A stretch of 8,251 bases of DNA. Source: an uncultured Anaerolineae bacterium (GTDB lineage Bacteria > Chloroflexota > Anaerolineae > Anaerolineales > UBA4823). The translations under genes and the position numbers were made by a program. Numbering within the stretch: position 1 is the stretch's first letter; every line of letters begins with the position of its first letter. Shown in pieces: positions 5,919-8,251 of this stretch. The stretch lies in assembly GCA_937129505.1 (NCBI GenBank), contig CAKZNJ010000169.1:1-8251 (forward strand), written 5' to 3'. Below the pieces are notes generated by a model. It was given only the letters and a program-made list of their open reading frames with translations. It did not search any database and had not been told where the DNA came from.

Positions 5919-5960
5919 GGTCATTCCGCAGCACCCTTTGAACAGGCTACCCACACCGGG
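5877..5960 (+). promoter_or_regulatory. Attenuator: protector hairpin and antiterminator segments
   Basis: Two exclusive folds are visible. In the protector hairpin, CGCGCTTC (5877-5884) pairs with GAAGC and GCG (5892-5896 and 5898-5900) with one bulged A, leaving GGTGTGG in the loop. In the antiterminator, CGGTGTGGG (5884-5892) pairs perfectly with CCCACACCG (5950-5958); after one A.A mismatch, AGC (5894-5896) pairs with GCT (5946-5948), giving 12 Watson-Crick pairs. The second fold uses the left arm and loop of the terminator at 5942-5975 and so excludes it. The protector's left arm begins 6 bases after the last Met codon. A ribosome waiting there for Met-tRNA would cover it and free the antiterminator segment, letting transcription reach the synthase gene. 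The pairings are read directly; the mechanism is inferred. Confidence 0.65.
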
Positions 5961-5975
5961 TAGCCTGTGTTTTTT
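5942..5975 (+). terminator. Strong intrinsic (Rho-independent) terminator in the leader of the methionine gene
   Basis: ACAGGCTACCC (5942-5952) and GGGTAGCCTGT (5958-5968) form an 11-bp perfect stem with the 5-base loop ACACC, followed by G and six T's (5970-5975). It lies only 35 bases before the synthase start codon. It could simply end the PucR-type transcript, but its left arm and loop also pair with the upstream leader segment 5884-5896, which points to conditional termination. Confidence 0.92.
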
Positions 5976-5998
5976 ATAACGATGATTGGAAGACGAAC

Positions 5999-6003
5999 AG
6001 GAG
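5999..6003 (+). promoter_or_regulatory. Ribosome binding site of the cystathionine gamma-synthase gene
   Basis: AGGAG lies 7 bases before the ATG at 6011, the ideal spacing. It lies downstream of the terminator and is not part of its stem, so control is expected at transcription rather than at translation start. Confidence 0.75.
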
Positions 6004-6010
6004 AAAAACC

Positions 6011-7270
6011 ATGGCAAACAATCACTTACCTAGCGATACCCTAACTCTCAGCGAAGAAATCTTTGTCGCCGATCTGTCTGCTCCGCGCAAAGCGGGCGAT
6101 TCGACCCAAGCAGTGCATAGCGGCCGATTAGAGAACCCCTATCATTCCATCACTGAACCCTTGGTCTCTACTGCTACCTTCACCTTTGAGAACACGCAAG
6201 CGGTCAACGAATACATGCGCAGCAAACTGTGGGGAGAGCCGCTAGGGCGCAGCGAGTATGGCCGCTATGGCAACCCCACCATCACCGCGGCAGAAGCGCG
6301 CCTAGCCGCGTTGGAAGGGGCAGAAGAGGCGGTGTTGTTTGCTTCAGGGATGCAGGCGATCTCCACCCTCTTGCTTAGTTTGCTCTCGGCTGGCGATCAT
6401 CTGGTCATCACGGAAAACCTCTACCGCAAAACGCGCCAATTCTGTACCAGCACGCTACAACGCTATGGCATCGCCTGTACCGTTGTGCCTATGAACGATG
6501 AAAACGCCTTGCGCCAAGCAATCCAACCCAACACCCGTTTGCTGTTTTCCGAATCGCCTACCAACCCTCATAACCGCCTTCTCGACATCGAACAATTTGT
6601 TACCATTGCGTATGAGCATCACCTGTTGACGGTGGTCGATTCGACTTTTGCGACGCCCTTTAATCTGCGTCCTTTGGAATGGGGGGTGGATCTAGTGATA
6701 CATTCGGCGACCAAATATTTATCTGGCCATAATGATTTATTAGCTGGAGTCGTTGCTGGGCGGCACGAACTGCTTGCCGGTTTACGAGAGTTTCAGGGAA
6801 TTGTAGGTGCCATCAGTGATGCCTATGTGGCTTCCCTGCTAATTCGAGGGTTGAAAACTTTGGGGCTCCGCATTCAGAGACATAATGAAAACGCGCAGCG
6901 CATCGCCGAGTTTCTCGCCGCTCACCCTGCGGTGGAGCGTGTTTGGTATCCAAGCCTGCCTTCTCACCCCGATTATGCAATCGGATTACGCCAGTATAAG
7001 GGTTTCGGGGGGGTGGTCTCATTTACCGTCAAAGGGGACGGGGCAAGCACGGCGCGGGTGCTTGACGCTCTGCAAATCCCTCTTCTAGCCGTCTCATTGG
7101 GCGGCACCGAATCATTGGTCTCTCAGCCAGCGGTAATTTCCTATTATGAGCTTTCCCGCCAAGAACGGCGTGCGCTGGGCATCGACGACAACTTGATCCG
7201 CTATTCGGTGGGCATAGAGGATGCGGCTGACTTGATCGCCGACTTGGAACAAGCGCTACAAAAAGTCTGA
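6011..7270 (+). CDS. metB: Cystathionine gamma-synthase-family PLP enzyme (methionine biosynthesis)
   Basis: The 419-residue protein belongs to the Cys/Met-metabolism PLP family. The PLP lysine is K235 in HSATKYLSGHND, D210 (VVDSTFATP) would hold the pyridine nitrogen, and Y138 (ENLYRKT) would stack on the ring. SEYGRYGNPT (81-90) would reach the neighbouring subunit's phosphate. ESPTNP (181-186), SLGGTES (362-368) and R397 (IRYSVGIED) are also typical. ENLYRKTRQF and FSESPTNPxxRLLDI resemble the plant-type cystathionine gamma-synthases. That enzyme joins an activated homoserine ester with cysteine to give cystathionine, on the way to methionine, in the cytosol. An O-acetyl- or O-succinylhomoserine sulfhydrylase, or a lyase, cannot be fully ruled out by sequence. 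It has an N-terminal extension of about 30 residues over short bacterial MetB. The upstream leader with Met codons and a terminator independently supports a methionine role. Confidence 0.88.
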   Translation: MANNHLPSDTLTLSEEIFVADLSAPRKAGDSTQAVHSGRLENPYHSITEPLVSTATFTFENTQAVNEYMRSKLWGEPLGRSEYGRYGNPTITAAEARLAALEGAEEAVLFASGMQAISTLLLSLLSAGDHLVITENLYRKTRQFCTSTLQRYGIACTVVPMNDENALRQAIQPNTRLLFSESPTNPHNRLLDIEQFVTIAYEHHLLTVVDSTFATPFNLRPLEWGVDLVIHSATKYLSGHNDLLAGVVAGRHELLAGLREFQGIVGAISDAYVASLLIRGLKTLGLRIQRHNENAQRIAEFLAAHPAVERVWYPSLPSHPDYAIGLRQYKGFGGVVSFTVKGDGASTARVLDALQIPLLAVSLGGTESLVSQPAVISYYELSRQERRALGIDDNLIRYSVGIEDAADLIADLEQALQKV

Positions 7271-7341
7271 TTCTCGATCAACGGGGGGAAGCAGAAATGA
7301 CAGGCGGGAAATCCCCTCCACGCGGTAAGCTCCTTCCACCA

Positions 7342-7357
7342 GAAAGGATAGCCTTTC
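7342..7357. other. Short perfect hairpin between convergent genes
   Basis: GAAAGG (7342-7347) and CCTTTC (7352-7357) form a 6-bp stem around ATAG, just beyond the stop codon of the lipoprotein gene. No T-run follows on either strand. It may weakly help end the two converging transcripts, but no convincing terminator was found in 7271-7365. Confidence 0.3.
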
Positions 7358-7365
7358 AGCCAATT

Positions 7366-8178
7366 CTACTTTGGAAAATTGGGCGTGATTTGAATATCTT
7401 CCAAAAGCCACGTGAAAGAGCTGGGTTGGTATGCTGAGGCTCCGTCCGGCCCTTGAAAGTAAAAGCGGACAGCCACGGTATTCCCCGCGTAGTCTAACAG
7501 AGGGATATAAACGCGCTCCCAATAGTCTTTTGTGCCGCCAAAAGATTGCACTCGAGCAAATCCCACTTGTTCTTGAACGTTCAATTCAACATATCCAAAT
7601 GTGAAGCCGTAGGTGCTTTTATACCGGGTCCAGAAGACTAAATGGGGAAAGGGCCAGGCGGGGTCAAGAAATACTTGCTCTTTGCCATTCAGGGTGGTGA
7701 ATTGGGCTGTCTTGACCGTCCCCAGCCAACAACCGCGCTGGCGGTCTTTGCATTGCGCAGAGTTGGTGAATATCCAACCGCTGCCCGAGAAATGCGTCAG
7801 GGGAATGGCAACAGGCACTTCGCTGGTCGGCGTGAGCTGAACCTCGGCGATGGTTGGTTCGACAAGAGGAGGTGGCTGGATCACTTCGGTTTGGGGTGCG
7901 GCAGCGGTAGCTTGGGCGGCGACTTCGGTTTTCAGGCGGTCAAGAGCAGCTTGGGTGGCTTGGATGGCGATTTGGGCGTTTTGTTGCTCGAGGGCGGAGC
8001 GGGTAGCTTCTTGAGCTATGACAGTCGCTTGCAGGTTCACCGCCATTAACGTTTCCTGAGCGCCGCTATTGCCGCCGAGCGAGAGGGTACAAGCCAGCAT
8101 CAGTGCTGCCAACAAACCCAAGACGAGGGCAAAACGGCGGGCTGCTAAAAAGCTGATGCGGATATGTTCATTGTCCAT
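7366..8178 (-). CDS. Predicted lipoprotein with coiled stalk and beta-rich extracellular domain
   Basis: The 270-residue protein starts with a charged N-terminus and a hydrophobic segment (17-29, ALVLGLLAALMLA) ending at C30, so MLAC could be a lipobox. It could also be a simple membrane anchor. Residues 41-92 (QATVIAQEATRSALEQQNAQ and on) are Ala/Gln/Thr-rich and predicted to form a helical coil. A Pro/Thr-rich linker (about 95-126, with QPPPLVEPT and TPTSEVPVAIP) leads to a domain at about 127-266. LVFWTRYKSTYGFTFGYVEL, YIPLLDYAGNTVAVRFYF and WLLEDIQI match the beta-sandwich pattern near immune-inhibitor-A-like or MAM-like domains, from memory. C143 and C150 might form a disulfide. GGAGGAG lies 8 bases upstream of the ATG, supporting the start. 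The role is unknown; a cell-surface binding protein is a fair guess. Confidence 0.8.
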   Translation of the reverse strand: MDNEHIRISFLAARRFALVLGLLAALMLACTLSLGGNSGAQETLMAVNLQATVIAQEATRSALEQQNAQIAIQATQAALDRLKTEVAAQATAAAPQTEVIQPPPLVEPTIAEVQLTPTSEVPVAIPLTHFSGSGWIFTNSAQCKDRQRGCWLGTVKTAQFTTLNGKEQVFLDPAWPFPHLVFWTRYKSTYGFTFGYVELNVQEQVGFARVQSFGGTKDYWERVYIPLLDYAGNTVAVRFYFQGPDGASAYQPSSFTWLLEDIQITPNFPK

Positions 8179-8186
8179 TGCTCTAT

Positions 8187-8193
8187 CTCCTCC
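8187..8193 (-). promoter_or_regulatory. Ribosome binding site of the lipoprotein gene
   Basis: Read on the minus strand, GGAGGAG precedes the ATG at 8178 by 8 bases. It is the strongest Shine-Dalgarno sequence in the window and suggests good expression. The remaining 58 bases to the window end show no clear promoter. Confidence 0.75.
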
Positions 8194-8251
8194 GATTAGG
8201 CTAAAACCAACTAGCTATTCGTAACTGCAAAACCTTTTTGCCTCTTCCCTA

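Noticed and set aside
5688..5941. SAM riboswitch or Met-specific T-box ahead of the synthase gene
   Set aside because: None of the conserved core sequences of SAM-I or SAM-II riboswitches and no T-box sequence were recognised by eye; the leader ORF with Met codons explains the terminator better. A covariance-model search would settle this.
7642..8049. 135-codon plus-strand open frame rich in Gly
   Set aside because: It is antisense to the lipoprotein gene; its Gly-rich sequence is the mirror of the Ala/Gln-rich coil codons.

Overview
The window looks like a piece of a free-living bacterial chromosome with moderate to high GC content. The Fe-S oxidoreductase tail, the PucR/CdaR-type regulator, the plant-like cystathionine gamma-synthase and a lipoprotein with an Ala/Gln/Thr-rich stalk together suggest a Chloroflexota (Anaerolineae-like) genome. 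That assignment is inferred from gene flavour only. No rRNA, tRNA, CRISPR array, transposase or integrase was seen.

Layout. 2-748 (+) is the C-terminal part of a CCG-domain iron-sulfur oxidoreductase cut by the window edge. 749-1051 holds no gene but is packed with palindromic, REP/MITE-like repeats. 1052-3497 is a minus-strand block, read right to left: a small HNH nuclease, an EamA/DMT-type membrane transporter and an apparently solitary beta-class DNA methyltransferase. This block looks like accessory DNA. 3498-4106 is a 609-bp gene-free stretch with hairpins, a roughly 35-bp tandem repeat of the 'GGAATGAC' type, a 14-bp perfect palindrome and a TATAAT box inside an inverted repeat. 4107-5687 (+) encodes a PucR/CdaR-family regulator. 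5688-6010 is a leader region, and 6011-7270 (+) encodes a cystathionine gamma-synthase-family enzyme of methionine synthesis. 7366-8178 (-) is a predicted lipoprotein with a coiled stalk and a beta-rich C-terminal domain, convergent with the synthase.

The most interesting item is the leader between the PucR-type gene and the methionine gene. A 38-codon ORF (5802-5918) encodes a hydrophobic peptide with six Met codons in seven positions (5850-5870). It is followed by a strong intrinsic terminator (5942-5975) just upstream of the ribosome binding site of the synthase gene. Part of the leader just after the Met codons (5884-5896) is complementary to the left arm and loop of the terminator, with 12 Watson-Crick pairs and one mismatch. 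The same segment can instead fold into a local protector hairpin (5877-5900). This is the complete layout of a ribosome-mediated transcription attenuator in which the control codons match the end product of the regulated gene, methionine. Methionine genes are better known for control by SAM riboswitches, T-boxes or repressors, so a Met-codon attenuator deserves testing.
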